The notes beneath the pieces are model-generated. The model was not told the DNA's origin. It made no database searches and worked only from the letters and a program-made list of their open reading frames with translations. 64,000 nucleotides of DNA from contig NZ_JASBRG010000008.1 in NCBI RefSeq assembly GCF_029961145.1, positions 85,465 to 149,464 on the forward strand, given 5' to 3'. The position numbers and the translations under genes are program-made. Origin of the DNA: Pinibacter soli. Its GTDB lineage: Bacteria; Bacteroidota; Bacteroidia; Chitinophagales; Chitinophagaceae. This document shows, one piece after another, positions 9,201 through 18,061 of the stretch (position 1 is the stretch's first letter; every line of letters begins with the position of its first letter).

Positions 9201-10786
9201 GGCGGATTGGTTACCTGCGCGAAAAGTTGTTTAAAATAGCTGGTGATATGTTGTGGCTGATCGCTCAACACGGCCAGAGGCGCGTCAGTTCCCATAGAAC
9301 CGATTGGTTCTTTACCTTCAAGCGCCATTGGGGCGATGATTGTTTCGAGATCTTCTGTTGAGTAACCAAATGCTTTTTGATATTTGAAAACCTGCTCGCT
9401 TTCAAGGTGAGTGAACATAACGCGAGGCTCAGGCAATTCTTCCAAACGGATCTTGTATTTGTTCAACCATTCGCCGTAAGGTTTTTGTCCGCAGATATTA
9501 GCTTTCAGCTCGTCATCGCTGATGATGCGGCCTTGCTCCATATCTACCACGAACATCTTACCCGGCTGCAGGCGACCTTTTTCTTTTACCAGGCGCTGAT
9601 CAACAGGCAAAGCACCTGTTTCAGAAGCCATGATTACGCGGTCATCTGTAGTAACGCAATAACGTGAAGGACGAAGACCATTTCTGTCAAGTGTAGCACC
9701 GATGATTTTTCCATCTGTAAATGAAAGAGACGCCGGGCCATCCCAAGGCTCCATCATTGCAGAATGATATTCGTAGAATGCTTTTTTAATTGGATCCATT
9801 TCCTCGTTGCCATCCCATGCTTCCGGCACCAGCATCATCATTACGTGAGGCAGTGAGCGGCCGCAAAGAGTAAGCAATTCGATCATGTTATCGAGGCATG
9901 CAGAGTCAGACTGACCATCTGTAACAAGTGGCAGCAACATTTCCATTTCTTCCTTAGAGAAGTAAGGAGAAGTGAAACCTTTTTCGCTTGTTTTAAGCCA
10001 GTTGAGGTTACCTTGAAGTGTATTGATCTCACCATTGTGTGCCACATAACGGAAAGGCTGAGCCAGTTTCCATGATGGGAAGGTGTTGGTAGCAAAACGG
10101 GAGTGTACAAGGCCGAAGGCACTTACTACGCTTTTGTTGCTAAGATCAGGAAAGTAATGGCGCACCTGGCCGCTGGTAAGCTGACCTTTGTACACCAATG
10201 TTTTATAAGAAAGAGACGCTACGTAGAAACCGATAGCATCTTTTTTAACCGTACTATTGATGGTGTGTTGTGCATAATTGCGCAGCACAAATAACTTACG
10301 TTCGAAATCTTCCGGATTGCTGATGTGATCCGGGCACGCGATGAACACATGTTCCATTTCAGGTTCTACAGACAATGCTGTAGGTCCGATGTCATCAGGA
10401 TTAACTGGAACTTTTCTCCATGTAATAATTTCAAGGCCGAGCTTTTCAGCACTGCGAATGAAAATATCACGGCATTCTTCACGCAGTTTAATTTCCTTTG
10501 GAAAATAGATGGCGCCAACACCATATCTGCCATAAGCAGGAAGGTGCACACCAAGTTTAATACACTCTTCAAAGAAGAATTCGTGAGGAATCTGGATGAG
10601 GATACCCGCTCCATCGCCGGTGTTGCTTTCGCAACCGCAGGCTCCGCGGTGTTCCATGTTTTCCAGGATGGTTAACGCGTCAGACACGACCTGATGGTTC
10701 TTGTTGCCTTTTATATTGGCGACGAACCCGATCCCGCACGCATCACGCTCAAATTCGGGAGAATACAATCCAACGTTACTTGCCAT
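6272..10786 (-). CDS. gltB: Glutamate synthase, large (alpha) subunit
   Basis: This is the amidotransferase and synthase subunit, 1504 residues from the chosen start ([12 protein letters not shown]). Cys17 in the DACGIGF motif is the expected N-terminal nucleophile of the class II glutaminase domain, exposed after removal of a short propeptide. The central and FMN-binding synthase domains follow, with the [12 protein letters not shown] region and the 3Fe-4S ligands in CHLNTCPVG. The C-terminal GXGXG beta-helix domain contains [20 protein letters not shown]. Full family length with no disruption. It forms an operon with gltD. The ATG at 10840 would add 18 unrelated residues. Confidence 0.97.
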   Translation of the reverse strand: [1504 protein letters not shown]

Positions 10787-10895
10787 AGCAGCGCAATAGT
10801 TTTTGTTAAGAGAATTATTACCACAACAGTTTTGTTGCAATCAGTTAGCTTGGTTACTTGTGCATTAGGACAAGCATTATTTCATTGGCAGACTA

Positions 10896-10903
10896 CAAAT
10901 ATA
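10896..10903 (-). promoter_or_regulatory. Probable -7 box of the gltBD promoter
   Basis: The minus strand reads TATATTTG, a perfect TAnnTTTG match about 110 bases upstream of the gltB start. The upstream element is poor (TTTAG rather than TTG near the right distance), so this is a moderate call. Confidence 0.45.
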
Positions 10904-11371
10904 ATTCACTTATTTCACTAAATTGTTAGATATGCAATATTTTATCGAGCATATCATTATTTTAAATTTATTTTTTTGTGAATTATTTGGATAATTTTCA
11001 GAAATGACTTTTTCGGGCTGATTTTGATCTTATTTCAATTTAGTGAAAAAACGCGTAAAAAGCGAATACGTTGGCTGGTGGCTTTCAGTAAAATCCGAGT
11101 GGGAGATTTACGAGATATGTAAATTGGAGATAATGTGATAAGGGTGAGGGAGATGCGATGATGATATCTGCGATATCTTATTTAACCGCAAAGGGCCCAA
11201 AGGTTGCGCAAAGTGAGTAAAGGTTGTCGAAGAAATAAGAAGAACCTACCGAAAGAAAAAAAGTTCTTTTCCTATGCATTTATGTCGCTGGTCATGGATG
11301 CGCAAAGTAATACCTAAATAACTCTCCGTTTCCTTTGCGTAACCTTTGCGCTCTTTGTGGTTAAAAGAGCC
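10904..11371. other. Gene-free gap upstream of gltB
   Basis: There is no supported coding sequence. The gltB side is AT-rich. The other side holds a large imperfect inverted repeat (11181-11366), given separately. No leader peptide or riboswitch-like structure was recognised. Confidence 0.5.
11181..11366. repeat. Long imperfect inverted repeat of the cgcaaagg family
   Basis: The left arm reads TTAACCGCAAAGGGCCCAAA and continues GGTTGCGCAAAG. The right arm is the approximate complement, CTTTGCGTAACCTTTGCGCT, ending GTGGTTAAAA. The words GCAAAGG and CCTTTGCG recur in the hairpins at 22376-22509 and 26214-26334. It sits directly behind the peroxiredoxin gene. Confidence 0.7.
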
Positions 11372-11884
11372 TTAGGAACCTTTCAAAAACTCCAAAGTCT
11401 TCTCCGCATGTGCACTGCCGTTACTGAAGGAATCGAAGGTGTAGACGATTTTCCCCGTGAGATCAACGACAAATGTTTTCCTTCCCGTGATAAAGAATTT
11501 CCCCTTTACCCCAAACATCTTTAAAACCTTGTTATCCGGATCGCTCAGGAGTGTAAAAGGCAATTGATGATTCGTAATGAAATCGTGGTGACTTTTCACA
11601 CTAGCCGAATTGATGCCCACTACAATCGCCCCGGCGTCTGTGAAATCTGTATAGCTGTCGCGAAATGAACAGGCTTCTTTGGTGCATGCAGGACTTTCAT
11701 CTTTGGGATAAAAATAAATGACCAGTTTTTTGTTGCCAATGTAGTCGGCAACATTAAACAAACTATCATTCTGATTTTTCAATGAAAACATTGGGATGGT
11801 ATCTCCGACAGCAAGTTGTTTTGTTTGTCCCTTGCAGGAAATGATCAGGATGCTACAAACCAGAATGGCGAATATCTTTTGCAT
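11372..11884 (-). CDS. Peroxiredoxin (BCP/AhpC-TSA type), lipoprotein
   Basis: The thiol peroxidase is predicted to reduce hydroperoxides. The 170-residue product has a lipobox signal (MQKIFAILVCSILIISCKGQ), so it is probably envelope-anchored rather than cytosolic. The thioredoxin-fold motif YFYPKDESPACTKEACSFRD carries the peroxidatic Cys and a second Cys five residues later, as in bacterioferritin-comigratory protein. The conserved FTLLSDPDNKVLKMFGVKG segment follows. It appears monocistronic. Confidence 0.9.
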   Translation of the reverse strand: MQKIFAILVCSILIISCKGQTKQLAVGDTIPMFSLKNQNDSLFNVADYIGNKKLVIYFYPKDESPACTKEACSFRDSYTDFTDAGAIVVGINSASVKSHHDFITNHQLPFTLLSDPDNKVLKMFGVKGKFFITGRKTFVVDLTGKIVYTFDSFSNGSAHAEKTLEFLKGS

Positions 11885-12036
11885 AAAAATTATTTATCGA
11901 GTGCAAATTGAACGGCACTTCAGCTTAATTTCTCAATCATGTTTATCTACGCCATTGAATAGGTTGACGAATGTTTGAGTTATCAAATCTTTGTCAGTCG
12001 TGTGTGTATTTCGAATAACAAATTTGGGATTATTAA

Positions 12037-13110
12037 CTATGGCATTTTGTAGCAAATGGCGTTAATATTCATTCCGGCACCTACGGACGCAAATACAATA
12101 ATATCTCCTGATGCTACAGAATGTCCGGCAACATTGGATTTGAGTACCATGTCAAACAATGTAGGTATGGTGGCTACTGAGCTGTTGCCAAGTTCCTTAA
12201 TGTTCATTGGCATTACATCCAGCGGAGCATTGTTAATGCCATAAAGTTTATACAATGCTGTAATGATCGCTTCATCCATTTTTTCATTTGCCTGGTGAAT
12301 AAAGATCTTCTTTACGTCTGTTATGTCAACGTTGCTGGTTTCAAGACAAACCTTAATAGCATCCGGTACAAATTTTAATGCGAACTCGTATACTTTTCGC
12401 CCCTGCATTTTTATATATCGAATGCGGCTGTCTGATTCCGGAAAATATGATTTGCCAAGGTATATGTAATTAAGTTCATCGATAGCGTAGGACCTTGCGC
12501 TAACGCCAATGATGCCTTGTTGTTTTCCTCCATCATCCTTCGACTCGAGTATACATGCTCCGGCGCCATCACTAAATATCATGCTGTCTCTATCATGTGA
12601 ATCTATTACGCGACTCAGTGTTTCTGTTCCTATGACCAGGCATTTTTTTGCCACGCCCGCTTGCATGAATGCATGTGCTTGTATCAGCGCCTGCACCCAA
12701 CCGGGGCATCCAAATAAAATATCGTAAGGAATACAGGCTGGATTTTTTATGCCAAGTGTATGCTTTACCCGCGAAGCAAGTGATGGTACAGCATCTGTTT
12801 GGATAGTATGCTTTATTACATCTCCAAAATTATGTGCAACAATGATCTGATCGATTGTCTCCGGATCGATGCCTGCATCCTGAATGGCAAGTACAGCCGC
12901 GCTGGCTGCCATGCTTGATGCCGTTATATTTACAGGCGCATAACGCCGCTCTTCAATGCCCGTTATTTTTTCGAACTTTTCAATTATCTCAAGATTATCC
13001 TGCTTAAGCGCCTCGTGGTTTTCAGTATAAAAACTGTTTATAGCAAATTCTTTATTGTACTTGGTTATAGATGGAATGTAGCTGCCGGTACCAGTAATTA
13101 TAGTTGACAT
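12037..13110 (-). CDS. 3-oxoacyl-ACP synthase III family protein (FabH-like)
   Basis: A thiolase-fold condensing enzyme of 357 residues from the start at MSTIITGTGSYIPS. The catalytic triad is visible as Cys135 in LFGCPGWVQ, His in KIFIHQANEKM and Asn in ELGNSSVATIP. The DSMIFSDGAGACILE segment is typical of ketoacyl synthase III. The CPGW surroundings differ from the CSGF of the main fatty-acid FabH, so this may be a paralogue with another acyl substrate. No fatty-acid genes are adjacent. The longer frame from 13143 adds 11 residues with no family support. Confidence 0.87.
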   Translation of the reverse strand: MSTIITGTGSYIPSITKYNKEFAINSFYTENHEALKQDNLEIIEKFEKITGIEERRYAPVNITASSMAASAAVLAIQDAGIDPETIDQIIVAHNFGDVIKHTIQTDAVPSLASRVKHTLGIKNPACIPYDILFGCPGWVQALIQAHAFMQAGVAKKCLVIGTETLSRVIDSHDRDSMIFSDGAGACILESKDDGGKQQGIIGVSARSYAIDELNYIYLGKSYFPESDSRIRYIKMQGRKVYEFALKFVPDAIKVCLETSNVDITDVKKIFIHQANEKMDEAIITALYKLYGINNAPLDVMPMNIKELGNSSVATIPTLFDMVLKSNVAGHSVASGDIIVFASVGAGMNINAICYKMP

Positions 13111-13238
13111 AATAGGGAGATATGGGTGAACATATTGTTTCAATGAAGGTACGCCTTATACAAAGGCAAAGTGCACAAAGGAAACACAAATACCTGCAGA
13201 TTTAACGCTTAAGATGTTCAGGGCCGACAAATAAAAAT

Positions 13239-13258
13239 CCCTGCAATGCAGGGTTTTT
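13239..13258 (-). terminator. Short hairpin terminator
   Basis: CCCTGCA and TGCAGGG arms are flanked by A and T runs on both sides, so it could work in both directions. It lies just behind the minus-strand beta-barrel gene. Confidence 0.7.
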
Positions 13259-13278
13259 AAAAATGTATTTCAAGGAAT

Positions 13279-13896
13279 TTAAAAGAATACACCCACGTTC
13301 AATGCGATATAAGAAATTTTTGAAGAAAAGCCTTCTGATTTCTTAAACACGTTGCTAAGACCGCTGTTGTAAGTAATGCCTAGCAATAAACGAGTATTAT
13401 CCTGCAACGTATATTCTGTACCGCCGCCGATCAGCAAGCTTGCTTTTACAGGCTGTAGATCACTTGAAATGCTTGTTTGATCACCCGCATCATTTTTTAT
13501 TTTGCCACCTATTTTAAAGCTTGGCATAAAACCAAACTGTCCGTAATATCTGAATGGGTTAGACGAAGATTTATTTGTTTTCAGTTTTAATGAAATAGGA
13601 AGGTCCACATAAGAAAGACGCATTTTTAACTGGGTCTCTTTGCTGCCTAAATAGTTCAACTTGCCGCAGATATTTGTAATGGCGAGTTCGGTTGCAAAAG
13701 CGTAGTTGTCGGTGATATAAAAATCGCCCATAATGCCATAGGAGTAACCGATACGCGGACCGCCGGATGTTGCATTTCCTTCTGTTCCGTTGAACCAACC
13801 AACTAATGGGTGGATCTTAAAACCAAGGTCAACTTTTTGAGCGAAGATGCATTGTGTCGCAGCAATAAAAAGAACGAATAAAATTGTCTTTTTCAT
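13279..13896 (-). CDS. Outer membrane beta-barrel protein (porin-like, PorT/OMP_b-brl family)
   Basis: The 205-residue product has a cleavable signal peptide (MKKTILFVLFIAATQCIFAQ). Alternating hydrophobic strands follow, for example YAFATELAITNI, LSYVDLPISLKLK, ASLLIGGGTEYTL and ISYIALNVGVFF, ending in an aromatic residue as usual for barrels assembled by BamA. The LSYVDLPISLKLK strand is typical of the PorT-like outer membrane barrel family of Bacteroidota. The specific role is unknown. Confidence 0.85.
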   Translation of the reverse strand: MKKTILFVLFIAATQCIFAQKVDLGFKIHPLVGWFNGTEGNATSGGPRIGYSYGIMGDFYITDNYAFATELAITNICGKLNYLGSKETQLKMRLSYVDLPISLKLKTNKSSSNPFRYYGQFGFMPSFKIGGKIKNDAGDQTSISSDLQPVKASLLIGGGTEYTLQDNTRLLLGITYNSGLSNVFKKSEGFSSKISYIALNVGVFF

Positions 13897-14072
13897 AGTT
13901 ACAAATTGATTGTTTAAAAATAGTTTTTCATAAAGTGCCCGCAGGCGCCCCGGGATTCCGACCGCGAAAATAAGGGATTGAGCAATATGTTGTTTGGGGG
14001 CAAGTACTTGATATGAAAGAAGTATTTTTCCTATATGTGAAATTCTCTTTTATCTTAAACAAAATTTACACG

Positions 14073-14846
14073 ATGCGACACTTGGTATATCTTCTTGCAC
14101 TAACGATCATCAGCAACTTTTCTTTCTCACAAAAAACAAAAAGGGAATACTATGAATTGAAAGTATATCGTTATAAAGATTCTATTCAGGAAAAGATATT
14201 GGACGCTTACTTTAGTCAAGCATATATTCCTGCCGTACATAAAGCTGGAGTAAAAACAGTAGGCATTTTTAAAGCGATAGCAAACGATACAGCTGCAGAA
14301 AAGGTTATGTATATTTTGACGCCATTTAAGTCGTTGGAGGAATTTGCTTCAATGGATAAAAAAATGAATGCAGATAAAGATTACCTGCAAAATGGAAGCG
14401 CCTATTTAGACGCAGCTTATAACAAAGCGCCTTACATCCGCACTGAAAGTATTTTGCTATATGCATTCGAATTGGCGCCGAGGCTAATAGCTTCCGGCTT
14501 ACAATCTCCTAAAAGCGAAAGACTGTACGAACTAAGAAGTTATGAGAGCCCAACGGAGAAACTATACCGAAATAAAGTGAAGATGTTTAACCAGGGTGGC
14601 GAGATTGATATTTTTTCAAGGCTTGGTTTTAATAGTGTGTTTTATGCAGAAGTGATTGCTGGCAGCCATATGCCGAACCTTATGTACCTAACCACATATG
14701 AAAACAGAAAGAGTCGCGACGAACATTGGAAAGCTTTCAGCGCTGACCCTGCGGTGAAAAAGTTGTTTGCAACGGATGAGTATAAGAACAATGTTTCGAA
14801 GGCAGAGATTATTTTTTTGAAACCGGCGGAGTATTCGGAGCTGTAA
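14073..14846 (+). CDS. NIPSNAP family protein, exported
   Basis: Using the ATG at 14073 gives a signal peptide MRHLVYLLALTIISNFSFSQ and a 257-residue protein. The upstream ATG at 14013 would put 20 unrelated residues before the signal, so it is rejected. Two ferredoxin-like NIPSNAP repeats are suggested by YYELKVYRYKDS near the N-terminus and LYELRSYESPTEKLYRNKV in the second half. NIPSNAP proteins of Bacteroidota are uncharacterised. It converges on ilvA. Confidence 0.85.
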   Translation: MRHLVYLLALTIISNFSFSQKTKREYYELKVYRYKDSIQEKILDAYFSQAYIPAVHKAGVKTVGIFKAIANDTAAEKVMYILTPFKSLEEFASMDKKMNADKDYLQNGSAYLDAAYNKAPYIRTESILLYAFELAPRLIASGLQSPKSERLYELRSYESPTEKLYRNKVKMFNQGGEIDIFSRLGFNSVFYAEVIAGSHMPNLMYLTTYENRKSRDEHWKAFSADPAVKKLFATDEYKNNVSKAEIIFLKPAEYSEL

Positions 14847-14867
14847 ACAAATAGGAATTAGAAGTTA

Positions 14868-14975
14868 GGAATTGTGCGCTTTGTAGAGACGCATTGAATG
14901 CGTGTCTCGGGGAGTTGCTCCGTTGCGGCCACCGCGAGAAATAAAAAAAGCCTTCCATTTCTGAAAAGCTTATAT
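14868..14975. repeat. Gap between NIPSNAP gene and ilvA with a GAGACGCAT palindrome
   Basis: It contains GAGACGCAT and ATGCGTGTCTC arms (about 14885-14908), the same word as in the repeat at 34412-34560, and a weak hairpin with a T run on the minus strand near 14941-14970 that may terminate the ilv operon. The sequence between them is GC-rich compared with the neighbours. Confidence 0.5.
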
Positions 14976-15001
14976 GTACCACGCGTCGAATATGTTGAAC
15001 G

Positions 15002-16258
15002 TTACACCAAATAACCAAATAGTGTATCGTGTTTGTTCAATTCTGTGAAGTCGATCCTATACTCCTTCATGCGTTCAAGCAGAGCGTTGTAGTCTTCTTT
15101 CTTTTGTAACTCAATACCTACAAGAGCGGGGCCACTTTCCTTGTTTGTTTTTTGCATGTACTCAAAGCGGGTGATGTCATCTGTCGGTCCCAATACTTTA
15201 TTCAGGAACTCGCGCAATGCACCGGGTTTTTGTACGAAACGGATAAGGAAATAATGTTTCAGGCCTTCATATTGTAAAGAACGTTCTTTAATCTCCGGCA
15301 TGCGGTCAATATCGTTGTTGCTGCCGCTTACAATACATACAACGTTCTTGCCTTTTATTTGTTCTGCATAATCATCAAGTGCCGCAATTGACAAAGCGCC
15401 TGCTGGCTCTGCAACGATTGCATCTTCGTTATACAATTTAAGGATTGTTGTGCATATTTTTCCTTCAGGAACCAAATGCATATCATCCAATACTTCTTTA
15501 CAAATTTGGAACGTGAGATCACCTACGCGTTTTACCGCAGCACCGTCTACAAAGCGATCAATGTCGCTAAGCGTAACGGGGTGACCGGCTTTTAACGCTT
15601 CAAGCATAGAAGGTGCACCCTCCGGCTCGAGGCCAATAATTTTTGTTTGAGGTGAAAAAGTTTTGAAGTAGGAGCCAATGCCAGATGCGCATCCGCCGCC
15701 TCCGATGGGCACGAATACATAATCAACATTAGAAAGATCTTCCAAAACTTCTACGCCAACTGTTCCCTGGCCCTCGATGATGCGATAATCATCAAAAGGT
15801 GGGATGAAAGTCATTCCGTTTTCTTCTGTGTATTTTTTTGCAGCAGCGGCACAATCATCGAATGTGTCGCCTATAAGTTTGATCTCAATATTGTCTTCGC
15901 CAAACATTTTCGTTTGATTCACTTTTTGTTTGGGCGTAACAATAGGCATGAACACGACACCTTTGATGTTTAGTTTTTTACAACTAAAAGCAAAGCCCTG
16001 TGCATGATTGCCCGCACTCGCTGTAGTAAAGCCTTTTTCCAGTTGATCCTGCGGAAGCTGGCTCATCATGTTGTATGCACCACGAATTTTGTAGGAACGT
16101 ACAATTTGAAGATCTTCTCTTTTGAGGTAAACATTCGCATTGTATCGGCGCGACAGGTTAGCATTCAACATCAGTGGTGTTTTGGTGACCACTTTTTTTA
16201 ACCTGAACGCAGCATCGTGGAAATTGAGCGTTGGCTTGGTGTGTGTATCTGTGTTCAT
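15002..16258 (-). CDS. ilvA: Threonine dehydratase, biosynthetic
   Basis: A pyridoxal-phosphate enzyme that converts threonine to 2-oxobutanoate, the first step to isoleucine. From the start at MNTDTHTKPTLNF the protein is 418 residues. The PLP lysine lies in SYKIRGAYNM, the phosphate-binding loop is GGGGCASGIG, and SAGNHAQGFA is conserved. A C-terminal ACT-like regulatory domain (about residues 330-418, LIRFVQKPGALREFLNKVLG) suggests feedback control by isoleucine. Last gene of the ilv cluster, so it should share the ilvD attenuator if transcription reads through. Confidence 0.95.
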   Translation of the reverse strand: MNTDTHTKPTLNFHDAAFRLKKVVTKTPLMLNANLSRRYNANVYLKREDLQIVRSYKIRGAYNMMSQLPQDQLEKGFTTASAGNHAQGFAFSCKKLNIKGVVFMPIVTPKQKVNQTKMFGEDNIEIKLIGDTFDDCAAAAKKYTEENGMTFIPPFDDYRIIEGQGTVGVEVLEDLSNVDYVFVPIGGGGCASGIGSYFKTFSPQTKIIGLEPEGAPSMLEALKAGHPVTLSDIDRFVDGAAVKRVGDLTFQICKEVLDDMHLVPEGKICTTILKLYNEDAIVAEPAGALSIAALDDYAEQIKGKNVVCIVSGSNNDIDRMPEIKERSLQYEGLKHYFLIRFVQKPGALREFLNKVLGPTDDITRFEYMQKTNKESGPALVGIELQKKEDYNALLERMKEYRIDFTELNKHDTLFGYLV

Positions 16259-16272
16259 TTTTTGTTTTTTTA

Positions 16273-16361
16273 GCACGCAGATGACACTGATTGGACTGAT
16301 TTTCACTGAGCTTAGTACATAAAATCCGTGGTCATCAGTCTAATCTGTGTCATCCGTGTGC
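16273..16361. repeat. Imperfect hairpin repeat between ilvC and ilvA
   Basis: The left arm GCACGCAGATGACACTGATT pairs approximately with the right arm ending AATCTGTGTCATCCGTGTGC. It belongs to the same family as 18671-18780 and 25491-25602, with arms built from the words GATGACAC, ACTGATT and ATCCGTG. Confidence 0.8.
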
Positions 16362-16368
16362 CAATGTA

Positions 16369-17418
16369 TTACTTCTGATTTTCAGGGCGCAGACTGCGAA
16401 CAGTTTTTCCTGCCTGCCACATTTCGCTTTCACGAAGTTCTTTCAATTCTGCATCCAGTTTTTCGCGGTAATCAGTCTGGCTGTTGCTGTCGATAGAACG
16501 CTGAGATTCTTTACCTGTAGCAACGCTTTCGTACAAATCTTTGAATACAGGAGCAGTTGCATCGCGGAATTTTTTCCACCAATCCAATGCGCCACGTTGA
16601 GCTGTAGTAGAGCAGTTTGCATACATCCAGTCCATACCGTTTTCTGCAACCAATGGCATTAATGATTGAGTTAATTCTTCAACAGTTTCGTTGAATGCTT
16701 CAGAAGGAGTGTGTCCTTTGTCACGCAACACTTGATATTGCGCAGCGAAGATACCCTGGATAGCACCCATCAAAGTACCACGCTCACCTGTAAGGTCGCT
16801 ATACACTTCTTTTCTGAAATCTGTTTCAAACAAGTAACCACTACCTACAGCGATACCAAGAGCGATTACTCTTTCTTTTGCTTTACCAGTTGCGTCCTGG
16901 AAGATTGCGTAGCTACTGTTCAAACCACGACCTTGCAGGAACATTCTGCGAAGTGAAGTGCCAGAACCTTTTGGAGCTACTAAGAATACGTCCACATCTT
17001 TTGGAGGAACGATGCCAGTTTGCTCATTGAAAGTGATACCGAAACCGTGAGAGAAGTATAATGCTTTACCCGGAGTTAAATGTTTTTGAACTGTTGGCCA
17101 CAATGCAATTTGAGCAGCATCGCTAAGAAGGTAACAAATGATGGTACCGCGTTGCAAAGCTTCTTCGATTTCGAACAAAGTTTCACCAGGTACAAAGCCA
17201 TCAGCGATCGCTTTATCCCAGGTTTTAGAGTTCTTACGCTGACCAACGATTACGTTGATACCATTGTCTTTTTGGTTAAGTGCCTGACCAGGACCTTGTA
17301 CGCCGTAGCCGATAACTGCTACTGTTTCATTTTTCAAAACTTCCTGTGCTTTGGCAAGTGGGAACTCTTCCCTTGTTACTACGTTTTCTTCAACGCCGCC
17401 AAAATTTAATTTAGCCAT
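16369..17418 (-). CDS. ilvC: Ketol-acid reductoisomerase
   Basis: It isomerises and reduces acetolactate or acetohydroxybutyrate to the dihydroxy acid with NADPH. The 349-residue protein has the Rossmann motif VIGYGVQGPGQALNQ, a phosphate-binding VGQRKNSKTW loop, and the single C-terminal knotted domain of class I enzymes, with metal ligands in the SDLTGERGTLMGAI region. It lies between the DinB-like gene and ilvA in the ilv cluster. Confidence 0.96.
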   Translation of the reverse strand: MAKLNFGGVEENVVTREEFPLAKAQEVLKNETVAVIGYGVQGPGQALNQKDNGINVIVGQRKNSKTWDKAIADGFVPGETLFEIEEALQRGTIICYLLSDAAQIALWPTVQKHLTPGKALYFSHGFGITFNEQTGIVPPKDVDVFLVAPKGSGTSLRRMFLQGRGLNSSYAIFQDATGKAKERVIALGIAVGSGYLFETDFRKEVYSDLTGERGTLMGAIQGIFAAQYQVLRDKGHTPSEAFNETVEELTQSLMPLVAENGMDWMYANCSTTAQRGALDWWKKFRDATAPVFKDLYESVATGKESQRSIDSNSQTDYREKLDAELKELRESEMWQAGKTVRSLRPENQK

Positions 17419-17473
17419 GATTGTTTATTTGTGTTTTATGTGAGATTTATGATTTGAACAAAGTTGTTCGTTG

Positions 17474-17959
17474 TTAGTTATTAGTTGTTAGTGCTTTTTG
17501 CTTGGCCAGTTTTTTCATCGCATTAGCCACGCCTAAGTGCAAACTCACATGCGCTGTGATACAAGTGAGCAACTCATCCATTGTTTCCATTTCATACTTG
17601 AATGTGAGTGTTGCAAATGGTGTAATCTTGTTAAACACGCCGTTCGCGTAATCCTTTTCAATTTTCTCCAAATATGAAAATGCGAGTCCTTTTAATTCTT
17701 CAAATTCTTCTTTTGTTACAAAATCACCTGGTTTTGTTCCTCTGTTGTATTTCGCCAAAAGTGGAACCTCAAATGTAGTGTCAACACCGGTGCGCAAATA
17801 GCACAATGCAGGTGTTGTATTCACAATATGGCCGAAATTCCAGATGATATTGTTGTTATAGCCTTCCGGTATTTCATTGAGTTGCTCGATGGTTAGATCG
17901 CTCATTAGCTCGATGAAAATTTCGTTGATTCTTCTGATGTATTTTAAAGCGTATTGCAT
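17474..17959 (-). CDS. DinB-like metal-binding four-helix protein
   Basis: The 161-residue product has the DinB/YfiT signature: a His in WNFGHIVNTTPAL and an HVSLHLG pair near residue ~137, the usual three-His metal site. Family members include thiol transferases and many of unknown function. It lies inside the ilv cluster (102 bases behind ilvN, 55 before ilvC) and so is probably co-transcribed, although no branched-chain role is known for this family. Confidence 0.82.
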   Translation of the reverse strand: MQYALKYIRRINEIFIELMSDLTIEQLNEIPEGYNNNIIWNFGHIVNTTPALCYLRTGVDTTFEVPLLAKYNRGTKPGDFVTKEEFEELKGLAFSYLEKIEKDYANGVFNKITPFATLTFKYEMETMDELLTCITAHVSLHLGVANAMKKLAKQKALTTNN

Positions 17960-18061
17960 GATAATTAAAAATTCAAAAGGTAAAAGTCAAAAAGGTTGAA
18001 AGTCTAATATGCGTTATGCGATGCAACATTTTTGACTTTTGATTTTTTACTTTTTACTGTC

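Noticed and set aside
6272-10786. Many open frames on the plus strand opposite gltB
   Set aside because: They are out-of-frame shadows of a long conserved gene, with no signal, motif or promoter of their own.
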